From assembly GCA_030608005.1 (NCBI GenBank), contig JAUWIX010000006.1:1-53243 (forward strand): a stretch of DNA of 53,243 nucleotides. Direction: 5' to 3'. Made by a program: the position numbers and the translations under genes. A model generated the notes under the pieces. It had not been told where the DNA came from, made no database searches, and worked only from the letters and a program-made list of their open reading frames with translations. Source of the DNA: Dehalococcoidia bacterium. GTDB lineage: Bacteria > Chloroflexota > Dehalococcoidia > Dehalococcoidales > BS750m-G39. This document shows positions 27,605 to 37,140 of the stretch, piece by piece. Position 1 is the stretch's first letter, and every line of letters starts with the position of its first letter.

Positions 27605-30505
27605 ATGGCAAAGGTAAAATTTGCTCTGGGTCTGCTTCTGCTACTGGGGCTGCTGGGCTTAACCTTCCCCGTTTCCGCCGAGCCAGATATAGCGGAATGG
27701 TCTGAGGTCAAGAGCCCCACCGATGGCAAGGCGGGGGACTGGGTGCTGGCTCTAGGCTCAGATGTCCAGCACTTGAGTATGGCTATTGACGGCACCTTAT
27801 ATGCTTACAACTTTGATGGCACAACACATCACCTGATGAAGTCCACAGATGGGGGGTGCACCTGGGAACAGACCGACTACGATGGGGGTGCCATAGCTGA
27901 TATTGCCGGCTCCAGGATTGATGCCGAGACTATCTACCTGACCGATGGCAGCCATGTTTATAAGTCTGATGATGGTGGCGATAGCTTTGATAAAGTAGGC
28001 TATGGCAGTTTTCCCGCTCTTGATGCCAATGAATCGGTCGCCTGCCTTGATGTCGGCTATAATGGCAATGATGACCCCTTTGTATTAATAGGCACTGCTG
28101 ATAAAGACAACTTTGGCGGTGTCTATTGCATAGCGGAAGCAGATTTTGGGGCTAGGTGGGCTGACTTAAAGGTGGGCAGCTATGACGTCTACTCTATAGC
28201 CTGCTCCCCTGACTTCGCCCAAGATTACCGAGTAATGGCTTTAGTTACTGACGAAACTCACACCTACATTATCAACAATTATGGTGTCCTTGGTGACTGG
28301 TCTTACCCCGTTGAGCTGGTTGAGAATAATGCCAGCAGTTTTGCCGTTAGTGCTGCCTCCAGGATTTGTTTCCCATCCAACTTTGGCGAAATTTATGAGT
28401 TTTTTGTCGGTGTCGTAGCTGTCGGCAATGGTGATGTCTACCGAGTGACCGAAGAGGATGCTTATGACCTTGGTGTGGATGCTGATATTATTAGCCTTGA
28501 CCTGATTGGTGAGATTGGCGATACCCGGCTACTGGCTGGTGGAACAGCGGGCAAGGTATGGTATAGCACCGACGATGGGGAGAGTTGGGATTCAAGCCAA
28601 AAAGCTCCATCTGGTGATGGCTTGACCTATGTGGTCATGGCGGCTGATTTTGCCAATAGCAGTATAGCATACGCCGCCACCAGTAGCACCGAGAGCGCCT
28701 TCTCAATAAGCAGGGATGGCGGCGTTACCTGGAACCAGACCAGCCTAATTGATACCAAAATCAGCGACATTGTTGACCTGGCTCCATCCCCCAGCTATAG
28801 CCAGGATAACACTCTGTTTATGCTCACCGAGCATACTGACGGGGAGCACAGCCTGTGGCGCAGCCTCAATGGTGGAACAAGCTGGGAAAGGGTCTATACT
28901 AGCGCCCTGTCCGATGTAGAGCAGATTGACCGAGTTGCACTTTCCCCACAATATGATAGTGACAACCAGGTAATGTTCATCGCTGGCAGTAGTAACGGAA
29001 GTTCGGCAATATGGAAGTCAGATGATAACGGTCAAAACTTCAAGCGCCGAATTGCCCCTTTCCCCATTGACGCCTGGACGGTGGTTGATGATACCAGCCT
29101 GTTTATCGGCAGCCATGATGGCAGTAGTGGGCTGGTCTACCGCACCAACAACAGCGGTCGGAGCTACTCTAAGGGGGCAGTCGCTGGCAGCCAGTCATTA
29201 AAATCCATCGCCTTATCGCCCGACTATGATGAGGATGAGACTATTCTGGTAGGCAACAAAGATGGCTGGGTCTATTGGTCCGAAGATAATGGTGCTTCAT
29301 TTGAGCCGTTACCGCTGGATGCCACCTCAAAACCACTGACTGGCAGTGTAACCGTTGCCTTTGACCCGGAATACAGCAGTAATAACACCGTCTATGCTGC
29401 CAGCGACACCGCAGGTGAGGGCATTTACCGCTTTATCATCGGCAAGAGTGATGCCTGGGAAAGCATAGACAGTCCCGACGAGGGCATGATTGGTCAAATG
29501 ATAGTGTCAGCGGAGGGAACATTATATGCCGCCAACTTCAAGGCTGACGGCGGTATGGAGCGCTGCCTTAACCCAACATATTCACTAGGACCCACATTTG
29601 AAGCGGTAACCAAAGGACTGGATGATGGGGTTACCTTAATCAGATTATGGCTGCATGACAATAGGCTGTGGTCGATTGATACCACTAATGTTAAGCTGAT
29701 GACCTATACCGATAGCCTGACCCAGCCTGTCGCCCTCACCTCACCTCTCAATGAGGCGCCGGGCGTAGGCACAATTATCGATAACACTGTTAGAAAAATA
29801 AGCCTTGATTGGGAGACATCGAAGGGTGCCACCGAGTATAAATGGCAACTCAACTATGATACCAACTTCTCCAGCGTTCCCGCTGACTTTGAGGGTGATA
29901 CTGAAGCTAGCTCAGCCCGACTGCCAGACCTTGAGCCAGCCACCACCTACTACTGGCGGGTGAGAGCCACCGAGCCGGTATTAAGCCCCTGGTCAGCTAA
30001 GTGGTCATTTACTACCAGCCTTGGCACCGAGGTCTCTGCCCCCGAGCTAGATAGTCCCAAAGCTGGTGCCAGCGGGATGCCAGTAAAACCGATATTTCAG
30101 TGGAGCGCCGTAGCCGGGGCAGATAGCTATGAGCTAGTGGTGTCTACCGAGGCTAATCTTGGCAATCCCACCATCCTAAAGACCGGTGCCTATGCCTTGC
30201 CCACCACCGCCTGGCAATGTAACATAGCTCTCGACTACAATACCGCCTACTACTGGAAGGTAAGGGCTATCAGCTCTGATACTTGCAGTGCCTGGAGTGC
30301 TGTTAGTGCCTTCACTATCGAGCCACCACCATCGCCCCAGTCAACGCCTCCACTAACGCCACCCCAACCACCTTCCCCAGCCACCCCCGACTGGGTAAAT
30401 TGGCTAATGCCGCTGGGTGGTGTCCTGCTCCTGACTTTCCTCGTGACCATGATAGCAATGCTAATCACTATGATAATACTGGTAATAAAGGTATCGAGGC
30501 TCTAA
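27605..30505 (+). CDS. Giant secreted BNR/beta-propeller-like protein with FN3-like repeats and C-terminal TM anchor (paralog 3)
   Basis: Signal peptide MAKVKFALGLLLLLGLLGLTFPVSA; YSTDDGESWD, ALSPDYDEDETILVGNKDGWVYWSEDNGASF; Pro-rich linker plus TM. Confidence 0.85.
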   Translation: MAKVKFALGLLLLLGLLGLTFPVSAEPDIAEWSEVKSPTDGKAGDWVLALGSDVQHLSMAIDGTLYAYNFDGTTHHLMKSTDGGCTWEQTDYDGGAIADIAGSRIDAETIYLTDGSHVYKSDDGGDSFDKVGYGSFPALDANESVACLDVGYNGNDDPFVLIGTADKDNFGGVYCIAEADFGARWADLKVGSYDVYSIACSPDFAQDYRVMALVTDETHTYIINNYGVLGDWSYPVELVENNASSFAVSAASRICFPSNFGEIYEFFVGVVAVGNGDVYRVTEEDAYDLGVDADIISLDLIGEIGDTRLLAGGTAGKVWYSTDDGESWDSSQKAPSGDGLTYVVMAADFANSSIAYAATSSTESAFSISRDGGVTWNQTSLIDTKISDIVDLAPSPSYSQDNTLFMLTEHTDGEHSLWRSLNGGTSWERVYTSALSDVEQIDRVALSPQYDSDNQVMFIAGSSNGSSAIWKSDDNGQNFKRRIAPFPIDAWTVVDDTSLFIGSHDGSSGLVYRTNNSGRSYSKGAVAGSQSLKSIALSPDYDEDETILVGNKDGWVYWSEDNGASFEPLPLDATSKPLTGSVTVAFDPEYSSNNTVYAASDTAGEGIYRFIIGKSDAWESIDSPDEGMIGQMIVSAEGTLYAANFKADGGMERCLNPTYSLGPTFEAVTKGLDDGVTLIRLWLHDNRLWSIDTTNVKLMTYTDSLTQPVALTSPLNEAPGVGTIIDNTVRKISLDWETSKGATEYKWQLNYDTNFSSVPADFEGDTEASSARLPDLEPATTYYWRVRATEPVLSPWSAKWSFTTSLGTEVSAPELDSPKAGASGMPVKPIFQWSAVAGADSYELVVSTEANLGNPTILKTGAYALPTTAWQCNIALDYNTAYYWKVRAISSDTCSAWSAVSAFTIEPPPSPQSTPPLTPPQPPSPATPDWVNWLMPLGGVLLLTFLVTMIAMLITMIILVIKVSRL

Positions 30506-30512
30506 GGTAGAT

Positions 30513-31151
30513 TTAGCGCGGATAATCGAGCAGGAAGACCTGTGTAGTGACAGGCAGGCTTGACTTGGTGAGGGAGAGCTTAGGTAGGGGATTGACCTCT
30601 TTTGCCCCTATCTCCTTGAGGAATCTTTCCACCGGCTCCAGCTCCCAGCCTAGCGCCGGGGTTTTGTAATGCATCGGGATTACCACTTTGGGCTCAAGTT
30701 GCCTCACTACCTCGGCTGCCACGGGGGCATTTATGGTGGACACCCCACCTACCGGAAGCAATAACACATCCACATTGTCTATCTCCTCAACCTGCCCAGC
30801 AGAGAGCACATGCCCTAGGTCGCCAAGGTGACATACCGATATTTCATCTATCTCCATAAGGTAGACGGTGTTTTTGCCCCTCTTTCTGCCCCCCTCCCCA
30901 TCATGAGAGGTGGCTATCCCTATAATCAGGACGCCACTGATTTCATACTCACCAGGTCCGCTAATCACCCTTGGTTGATCACCAATGCCCTGAACATAGG
31001 AGTGACCGGGGTGCTGATGGGAGACAGTTACAATACGGGCAGTAGGCTTGCCTAATGAGTAACCCAGGTCCGGTGAATAGGGGTCGGTAATAACTGTGGC
31101 ACGACTGCCCCTAATCCTGAAGCAGGAATGACCTAACCAGGTAATATCCAT
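30513..31151 (-). CDS. Metallo-beta-lactamase-fold hydrolase
   Basis: MDITWLGHSCFRIRG start (31151, downstream of the listed 31187); VSHQHPGH, LGDLGH, VVIPMHY motifs. Confidence 0.82.
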   Translation of the reverse strand: MDITWLGHSCFRIRGSRATVITDPYSPDLGYSLGKPTARIVTVSHQHPGHSYVQGIGDQPRVISGPGEYEISGVLIIGIATSHDGEGGRKRGKNTVYLMEIDEISVCHLGDLGHVLSAGQVEEIDNVDVLLLPVGGVSTINAPVAAEVVRQLEPKVVIPMHYKTPALGWELEPVERFLKEIGAKEVNPLPKLSLTKSSLPVTTQVFLLDYPR

Positions 31152-31243
31152 TGGACTAAATATAGCATAGCTGAGGTTGCCAATCAAATCTAGCTTGTTA
31201 CGAAATGCTCTTACTGATGGCTCACTTATCGGAGGGAATAAAT

Positions 31244-31807
31244 TTAAATTAAGAGAACCGAACCACTAACTAATTCTTGGGTGATTTCTATTCTTTCGTC
31301 TGCTTCATCTAGCAAATCATCGTGGGGATTTGTGCCATGGGCTAGATATACTAATATCCCTTCGGTTTTCACGGCACGTACGGCGGGAACAAAATCACTA
31401 TCACCGGCGATTAGAAAAATCTCGTCCACCGTCCCTTTAGCAGCGTGAAGCATTAAATCTACACCCAAGAGCAAGTCAACCTGCTTTTGCTCATAAATGG
31501 GTTTACCTTCCGAATCATAACCCCTAAAAGCAAGCCGACCTCGTCTCACTTCAAACCTTGGGGTTCGTTGCAGAGCTCGGAAAAAGCCCTGTGCTTTACT
31601 AAAACGCCCCTTTTGTTCATCGGTTGGGGAACTATCTTGATAGGGTAGGCAATGGTAATAATAAATCCGAATTATTTCTTTTTCACCGCCTGCTTTATCA
31701 ACTATATTCTGAATTAGTTTCCGATAATCTATGCGTTTCCCTTGTCTCTTATCTTCCAAGACATGGTCTAGATATGAACCATCTACAAAAACGGCAACCC
31801 TTCGCAT
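31244..31807 (-). CDS. NYN-domain (LabA/DUF88-like) putative nuclease
   Basis: VAVFVDGSYL, QVDLLLGVDLMLHA, IFLIAGDSDFVPAVRAVKTEGI. Confidence 0.88.
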   Translation of the reverse strand: MRRVAVFVDGSYLDHVLEDKRQGKRIDYRKLIQNIVDKAGGEKEIIRIYYYHCLPYQDSSPTDEQKGRFSKAQGFFRALQRTPRFEVRRGRLAFRGYDSEGKPIYEQKQVDLLLGVDLMLHAAKGTVDEIFLIAGDSDFVPAVRAVKTEGILVYLAHGTNPHDDLLDEADERIEITQELVSGSVLLI

Positions 31808-31829
31808 TGTTTACTCCCATATATTATAC

Positions 31830-31873
31830 ATCCTCCGCATCTGCAAGCTGAATAACTCACAAACGCGGAGGAT
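31830..31873. promoter_or_regulatory. 9-bp inverted repeat in the leader of the NYN gene
   Basis: ATCCTCCGC (31830-31838) and GCGGAGGAT (31865-31873). Confidence 0.5.
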
Positions 31874-31994
31874 TGATACACTTATTTAATCAATAACACA
31901 TGTTTCACACTTTGTCAAGTCCCCCAACACAATTCCTCGGCGTATCAGGGAAAGCTAAAGCTACAGCTTAAATCTCCGTCCTGATTGTTTATTA

Positions 31995-32230
31995 ACCTCA
32001 CCCCCTTAATATTTCACAACCCTCCCCCTTTGTCCCCCTCCCTTGGTAAGGGAGGGGGAATAGTTATATAAGAGAGGCTTCGCCTCTCTTTAACTCTCTT
32101 ATACTCTTGGGGCATCTGAAAGGGGCGTCGGCCCCAAATACATTATAGGGAGTTTTAGAGGGGGCGAATCCCCCTCTTTTTTATTCCTCCCCCCTCTCCT
32201 GGACGGAGAGGGGGATTAAGGGGGTGAGGT
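31995..32230. mobile_element. MITE-like element, copy L7, with perfect 16-bp terminal inverted repeats
   Basis: ACCTCACCCCCTTAAT (31995-32010) and ATTAAGGGGGTGAGGT (32215-32230); inner hairpins gagaggcttcgcctctc, ggggcgtcggcccc, gagggggcgaatccccctc. Confidence 0.6.
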
Positions 32231-32275
32231 GCTGAAAGTTGAGGTATCACTAAGGTATGGAACAAGTACAATCTC

Positions 32276-32304
32276 TTGACAAGTGATGGCTAAAGTGGTA
32301 AGTT
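32276..32304 (+). promoter_or_regulatory. Candidate promoter of the hrcA operon
   Basis: TTGACA (32276-32281)-N17-TAAGTT (32299-32304), just upstream of the CIRCE element. Confidence 0.5.
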
Positions 32305-32312
32305 AAATATGA

Positions 32313-32339
32313 TTAGCAGTCTCAGGGTTAGACTGCTAA
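32313..32339 (+). promoter_or_regulatory. CIRCE-type HrcA operator (variant)
   Basis: TTAGCAGTC-N9-GACTGCTAA; perfect 9-bp arms; canonical is TTAGCACTC-N9-GAGTGCTAA. Confidence 0.9.
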
Positions 32340-32360
32340 CTCAAGGGCACGGAGGTAAAG

Positions 32361-33407
32361 GTGTTATCCTCTAGAGGTGAGACAATACTGAAGTCTATAG
32401 TGGGACAATATATTGTCAGGGCAATGCCGGTGCCATCACAGAGCATCATTAACGACTATGAGCTGGCGGTAAGTCCAGCTACCATCCGCAATGAGATGGC
32501 ACACCTGGAGCAAGAGGGTTATATTACCCGTCCCCACCCTTCAGCCGGGAGCATACCCTCAGATAAGGGCTACCGCTACTATGTGGAGAATTTGAGTGAT
32601 ATTGAGCTCCCCTTAGCCGAGCAGCTTTTGATAAGCCACCTGTTCCACCAAGTGGAGGGCGAGCTAGAGGAGTGGCTGAGCCTGGCGGCAACACTTACCG
32701 CTCAGTTGGTCCAAAATGTGGCTATAGTAACTATGCCCAAGCCAGCAAAATGCCAATTTAAGTATCTGGAGCTAGTCGCCCTGAAAGACTCTCTGGCACT
32801 GGTTGTCCTTGTCCTTCACGGAGCCAGGCTAAAGCAACAGCTAATAACCTTTGACCAGCTTATATCTCAATCAGAATTAACCACCATGGCTAATAAACTA
32901 AATGCTGCTTATTCTGGCTTGACCAGGGCATGGATTTCGGCCGAGAAGATGGAGCTTTCCCTCGCTGAACAGCAGCTAACCGATTGCCTGCTCAAGATAA
33001 TGCAAGCTGAAGATGAGCAGGAGTATGAGAAGTCCTGCCTCGATGGACTACATTTCACTCTTAACCAGCCAGAATTTCGCCATGGTCACGGGGTGCTAGC
33101 CCTAATGGAATTAGTTGATTGCAGAAACCTGCTGAGGACCATCGCCCCAGAGGAGATAGATAGCCAAGGGGTGCAAGTAATCATAGGTAAGGAGAATAAG
33201 GCAGAGGCTATCCAGGATTGCAGCGTGGTAATCAGCCAATATGGGCTGCCTGAAGAAGCCGTTGGCATTATAAGTGTGGTCGGTCCCACCCGCATGCCCT
33301 ATGCCCGAACTATCTCCGCCGTAGGCTATCTATCCTCAGTGCTGAGCCAACTGATAGCCGAGCTATATGAGAGAAAGCCCACAACAGGGAAATCTATACC
33401 ATGTTGA
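32361..33407 (+). CDS. hrcA: Heat-inducible transcription repressor HrcA
   Basis: LSSRGETILKSIVGQYI, VSPATIRNEMAHLEQEGYITRPHPSAGSIPSDKGYRYYV; GTG start behind ggagg. Confidence 0.95.
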   Translation: MLSSRGETILKSIVGQYIVRAMPVPSQSIINDYELAVSPATIRNEMAHLEQEGYITRPHPSAGSIPSDKGYRYYVENLSDIELPLAEQLLISHLFHQVEGELEEWLSLAATLTAQLVQNVAIVTMPKPAKCQFKYLELVALKDSLALVVLVLHGARLKQQLITFDQLISQSELTTMANKLNAAYSGLTRAWISAEKMELSLAEQQLTDCLLKIMQAEDEQEYEKSCLDGLHFTLNQPEFRHGHGVLALMELVDCRNLLRTIAPEEIDSQGVQVIIGKENKAEAIQDCSVVISQYGLPEEAVGIISVVGPTRMPYARTISAVGYLSSVLSQLIAELYERKPTTGKSIPC

Positions 33408-33427
33408 TTGATAAGGAGTAAGTAATA

Positions 33428-33976
33428 ATGACACAACAGGAGCCAGAGGAAGATCAAAACAAGGAGGTAGAGCAAGGGGTCACTGAGGTAGAGGATGTAG
33501 AGACACTGAAGAAAATCCTGGCTGAGGAAAAGGGAAAGGCAGAAGGCTATCTGGCTAACTGGCAGAGAGCCCAGGCGGACTTCATTAATTACAAGCGGCG
33601 CAGTGAGCAAGAAAAGGAGGAAATCGGTAAGTTCGCCAACGCTATACTTATGCTTAACCTTCTGCCCATTCTTGACGACCTGGAGCGAGCCTTCACTTCT
33701 ATCCCACCCCAGCTAGCCAAGCTTAGCTGGGTAGATGGCATAAAGCTCATTGAGCGAAAGCTCTGGGCAAGCCTGGAGGCACAGGGGCTCTCCCAGATTA
33801 AGGCACTGGGTGAACCATTCGACCCCAAGCTCCATGAAGCGGCGATGCATGCTAAGGGTAAGGAGGGAATAGTTATCGAAGAGCTACAGAAGGGTTACCA
33901 GTTACACGATAGGGTTATTCGCCCCACTATGGTGATAGTGGGCAATGGAGAAGAGGAGGAAAGGAAGGAGGATTAA
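33428..33976 (+). CDS. grpE: Nucleotide exchange factor GrpE
   Basis: YLANWQRAQADFINYKRRSEQEKEE, LPILDDLERA, PFDPKLHEAAM. Confidence 0.95.
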   Translation: MTQQEPEEDQNKEVEQGVTEVEDVETLKKILAEEKGKAEGYLANWQRAQADFINYKRRSEQEKEEIGKFANAILMLNLLPILDDLERAFTSIPPQLAKLSWVDGIKLIERKLWASLEAQGLSQIKALGEPFDPKLHEAAMHAKGKEGIVIEELQKGYQLHDRVIRPTMVIVGNGEEEERKED

Positions 33977-33979
33977 ACT

Positions 33980-35878
33980 ATGGGAAAGGTTATAGGTATT
34001 GATTTAGGCACAACCTTTTCTGGCGTGGCGGTGATGGAGGCAGGAGAGCCGGTAATCATCCCTAATGCTGAGGGCGGTCGCATCACCCCATCAGTAGTAG
34101 CTATAAGTAAGAACGGCGAGCGTCTGGTGGGGCAGGTGGCAAAGCGTCAGGCTATTACCAACTCAGATAACACTATCTTCAGCATCAAGCGCCTGATAGG
34201 GCGCAAGTTCGATGAGCCCACAGTGGAGTATGACAGGAAGCTACTGCCCTTCAAGATAACCAGGGCAGCCAATGGTGATGCCTGGGTAGTGATGGGCAAT
34301 AAGGAGTACAGCCCATCCGAAATCTCGGCTATGATTCTACAAAAACTTAAGACGGATGCTGAGGCTTACCTTGGTGAGAAGGTTACTGAGGCGGTAATCA
34401 CTGTGCCTGCTTATTTCAATGATAGTCAGCGGCAGGCGACCAAGGATGCCGGCAAGATAGCCGGGCTGGAGGTGCTGCGTATAGTTAATGAGCCGACTGC
34501 CGCCTCTCTAGCCTATGGACTGGATAAGAAGAAGGAGGAGACTATCGCCGTTTATGACCTCGGTGGTGGCACCTTTGATATATCCATCCTAGAGCTGGGT
34601 GAAGGCACCTTCCAGGTCAAATCAACCAATGGCGATACTCACCTGGGAGGCGATGATTTTGACCAGAGAATTATGGACTGGCTATGCGATGAGTTCAAGC
34701 GAGACCAGGGGATAGACCTGCGGCAGGATAAAATGGCGCTACAGCGACTAAAGGAAGCCGCTGAAAAGGCTAAATGCGAGTTGTCCACCGTCCAGCAGAC
34801 CGAGGTAAACCTCCCCTTTATTACTGCTGATGCCAGCGGTCCCAAGCACCTTAGCATCACCCTTACTCGGGCCAAGCTGGAGCAACTGATAATGGACCTG
34901 GTAGAGAAAAGCATAGGTCCTTGCCGCCAGGCACTGGCTGATGCTGAAAAGACCCCAGCCCAGATTGATGAGGTGGTTCTAGTCGGCGGACAGACCAGAA
35001 CACCGCTGGTCTACGAAAAGGTGAAGCAAGCTTTCGGTAGGGAACCCCATAAGGGAGTTAACCCCGATGAAGTAGTAGCTGTAGGCGCCGCTATTCAGGC
35101 GGGGGTGCTCAAGGGAGAGGTCAAGGATGTTCTCCTGCTTGATGTTACCCCGCTCACCCTGGGCATTGAGACCCTGGGTGCAGTAGCTACTCCCCTCATC
35201 CCTCGTAATACCACAATCCCCACCTCCAAGAGCCAGATTTTCAGCACTGCGGCTGATAACCAGTCCAGTGTGGAGATTCATGTCCTGCAGGGGGAGAGAC
35301 CTATGGCTGCTAATAATAGAACACTGGGACAGTTTATGCTTGATGGCATCCTGCCGGCACCACGGGGTTTGCCCCAGATTGAGGTCAGCTTTGATATTGA
35401 TGCCAATGGCATCCTCAGTGTTAAGGCTCATGATAAGGGAACTGGTCGGGAGCAGAAAATCACCATCACTGCTTCCAGCGGACTGTCTAAGGAAGAGGTA
35501 GAGCGGATGCAGCGGGAGGCAGAGGCACACGCTGCTGAGGATGCCAAACGCCGTGAGGAAGTAGAAGCTCGCAATGCCGCTGACACCCTGGCTTATACTG
35601 CAGAAAAAACCCTGCGGGAGCAGAAGGACAAGATACCCTCAGACTTGAACCAGGAGGTAGAAAGCAAAGTTCAAGCGGTACGCTCGGCACTACAGGGCAC
35701 AGATATAGATGCCGTCCGCCAGGCAACGCAAGAATTAAACGAGGTTATGCAGAAGATTGGCGCTGCCATCTATAAACAGCAACCACCCCCCGGTGAGCAG
35801 CCTCCACCGGGTGAACAGCCACCACCAGGCAAAGAAGGCGAAGAAGGCACCGTGGAGGGTGAGTTTAAGGAGGTTTAA
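33980..35878 (+). CDS. dnaK: Molecular chaperone DnaK
   Basis: [56 protein letters not shown]. Confidence 0.98.
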   Translation: MGKVIGIDLGTTFSGVAVMEAGEPVIIPNAEGGRITPSVVAISKNGERLVGQVAKRQAITNSDNTIFSIKRLIGRKFDEPTVEYDRKLLPFKITRAANGDAWVVMGNKEYSPSEISAMILQKLKTDAEAYLGEKVTEAVITVPAYFNDSQRQATKDAGKIAGLEVLRIVNEPTAASLAYGLDKKKEETIAVYDLGGGTFDISILELGEGTFQVKSTNGDTHLGGDDFDQRIMDWLCDEFKRDQGIDLRQDKMALQRLKEAAEKAKCELSTVQQTEVNLPFITADASGPKHLSITLTRAKLEQLIMDLVEKSIGPCRQALADAEKTPAQIDEVVLVGGQTRTPLVYEKVKQAFGREPHKGVNPDEVVAVGAAIQAGVLKGEVKDVLLLDVTPLTLGIETLGAVATPLIPRNTTIPTSKSQIFSTAADNQSSVEIHVLQGERPMAANNRTLGQFMLDGILPAPRGLPQIEVSFDIDANGILSVKAHDKGTGREQKITITASSGLSKEEVERMQREAEAHAAEDAKRREEVEARNAADTLAYTAEKTLREQKDKIPSDLNQEVESKVQAVRSALQGTDIDAVRQATQELNEVMQKIGAAIYKQQPPPGEQPPPGEQPPPGKEGEEGTVEGEFKEV

Positions 35879-35892
35879 GTAGGAGGAATAAC

Positions 35893-36555
35893 GTGAAACT
35901 TAAATTTACCTGTAGAAACTGTAAGAAAACCGGCTTTGCAGACCTAACATCAATGAGAGAGTTTGCAGATTTTGTACACGCTCCTTGGTATGAAAGTCAG
36001 AGGGGCTTGCTACATAATTGTATCTATTGCAGGTCTTGTGGTGCAGTCCATGATACAACTGGGCATCCTTTTCTTCCCTTTGGACTAATAAAATGGCTAT
36101 TTTCAAGAGTCCCTTCCAAAGTTGAGGTTACTTATGAATTTTCAGAGTTTAAGAAGTTGTTTAAAATGAATAACCCCGATACTGGAATTACCTCACTACA
36201 TCCCATAATTATCGAGGCTATGATAGAAGATGGAAGACTTATAGATACAGAATTAGTGGATGAAGAACCACCACTGGATTTTCTATTGGAATGTTTGAAA
36301 GACAAAAGTTGGCATGTGAGAAGGGAAGCGGCAGTGGCCTTGAGCAGATTCGCAGATGACGAGCGAGTAGTAGACGCACTAATAGGAGCATTAAAAGATA
36401 AAAATTGGCAGGTAAGAAGAGACGCTGCAATTACTTTGGGTGACATAGGAGATAGTAGGGCGATAGAACCATTAAATGAACTTTTAAGAAGAGAGGCTTG
36501 GGAGCATTTAGTCATAAAAGAGGCAAAGATAGCTCTAAAAAAATTGAGGAGTTAA
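35893..36555 (+). CDS. Zinc-ribbon-like plus HEAT-repeat (PBS lyase-like) protein
   Basis: CRNCKK...CIYCRSCG and tandem KSWHVRREAAVALSRFADDERVVDALIGALKDKNWQVRRDAAITLGDIGDSRAIEPL; GTG start 14 nt after the dnaK stop. Confidence 0.8.
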   Translation: MKLKFTCRNCKKTGFADLTSMREFADFVHAPWYESQRGLLHNCIYCRSCGAVHDTTGHPFLPFGLIKWLFSRVPSKVEVTYEFSEFKKLFKMNNPDTGITSLHPIIIEAMIEDGRLIDTELVDEEPPLDFLLECLKDKSWHVRREAAVALSRFADDERVVDALIGALKDKNWQVRRDAAITLGDIGDSRAIEPLNELLRREAWEHLVIKEAKIALKKLRS

Positions 36556-36655
36556 AGAGGGGCGAAGCCCCTCTTCCAAAAACCCTCCCCCCTCTCCTTT
36601 GAAGGAGAGGGGGATAAAGGGGTCGACAGAGTCTGCCAGAGGCGGAGGAGAGGTA
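36555..36655. repeat. Dispersed modular palindromic element, copy L8
   Basis: aaagaggggcgaagcccctctt and cccctctcctttgaaggagaggggg. Confidence 0.75.
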
Positions 36656-36663
36656 GAAAACAA

Positions 36664-37134
36664 ATGTCGTCAATGCCAATTTATGAGGAAAGGCTAAATG
36701 TAAACTATCCGTTTATAGGTGGTATTTTGTTATGGGCTTTAGCCGTTGGCTTAGTCCCGGGTATTATTCTTGGAGGGCTATGGTGGCTCTTTGCCCTCTA
36801 CATCGCATTGACCATTGGCATCATAGTCAGCTTCTTTCAGATGAAGGTAGAGCTGTTTGAGGATAAGCTAGTAATAAAAATGGGGCTTTTTTACCGTAAG
36901 GTTATTGAAGTGGAGAAGATACAAAATTGCTCTCCCCACAAAATGTCTCACCCTATAAGGACATACGGAGGCTGGGGCATCAGGAAGGGGAGAGACGGAA
37001 CCTTTGCTCTAACCCAGGCTTTTGTAAATGAAGCTATAAAGTTGGAAACTCCGGAGAAGACCTTCGTCATCTCGTCCCAAACGCCAGAAAGTTTTTCTAA
37101 TGCCGTTAAATCAGTGTTATCGGAGCAAGGTTAA
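36664..37134 (+). CDS. Membrane protein with bacterial PH-like (bPH_2/DUF304-like) domain
   Basis: Two TM segments then FEDKLVIKMGLFYRKVIEVEKIQNCSPHK. Confidence 0.6.
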   Translation: MSSMPIYEERLNVNYPFIGGILLWALAVGLVPGIILGGLWWLFALYIALTIGIIVSFFQMKVELFEDKLVIKMGLFYRKVIEVEKIQNCSPHKMSHPIRTYGGWGIRKGRDGTFALTQAFVNEAIKLETPEKTFVISSQTPESFSNAVKSVLSEQG

Positions 37135-37140
37135 ACAAGA

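Noticed and set aside
34979-35530. 183-aa minus-strand ORF opposite dnaK
   Set aside because: Antisense shadow of a highly conserved gene.
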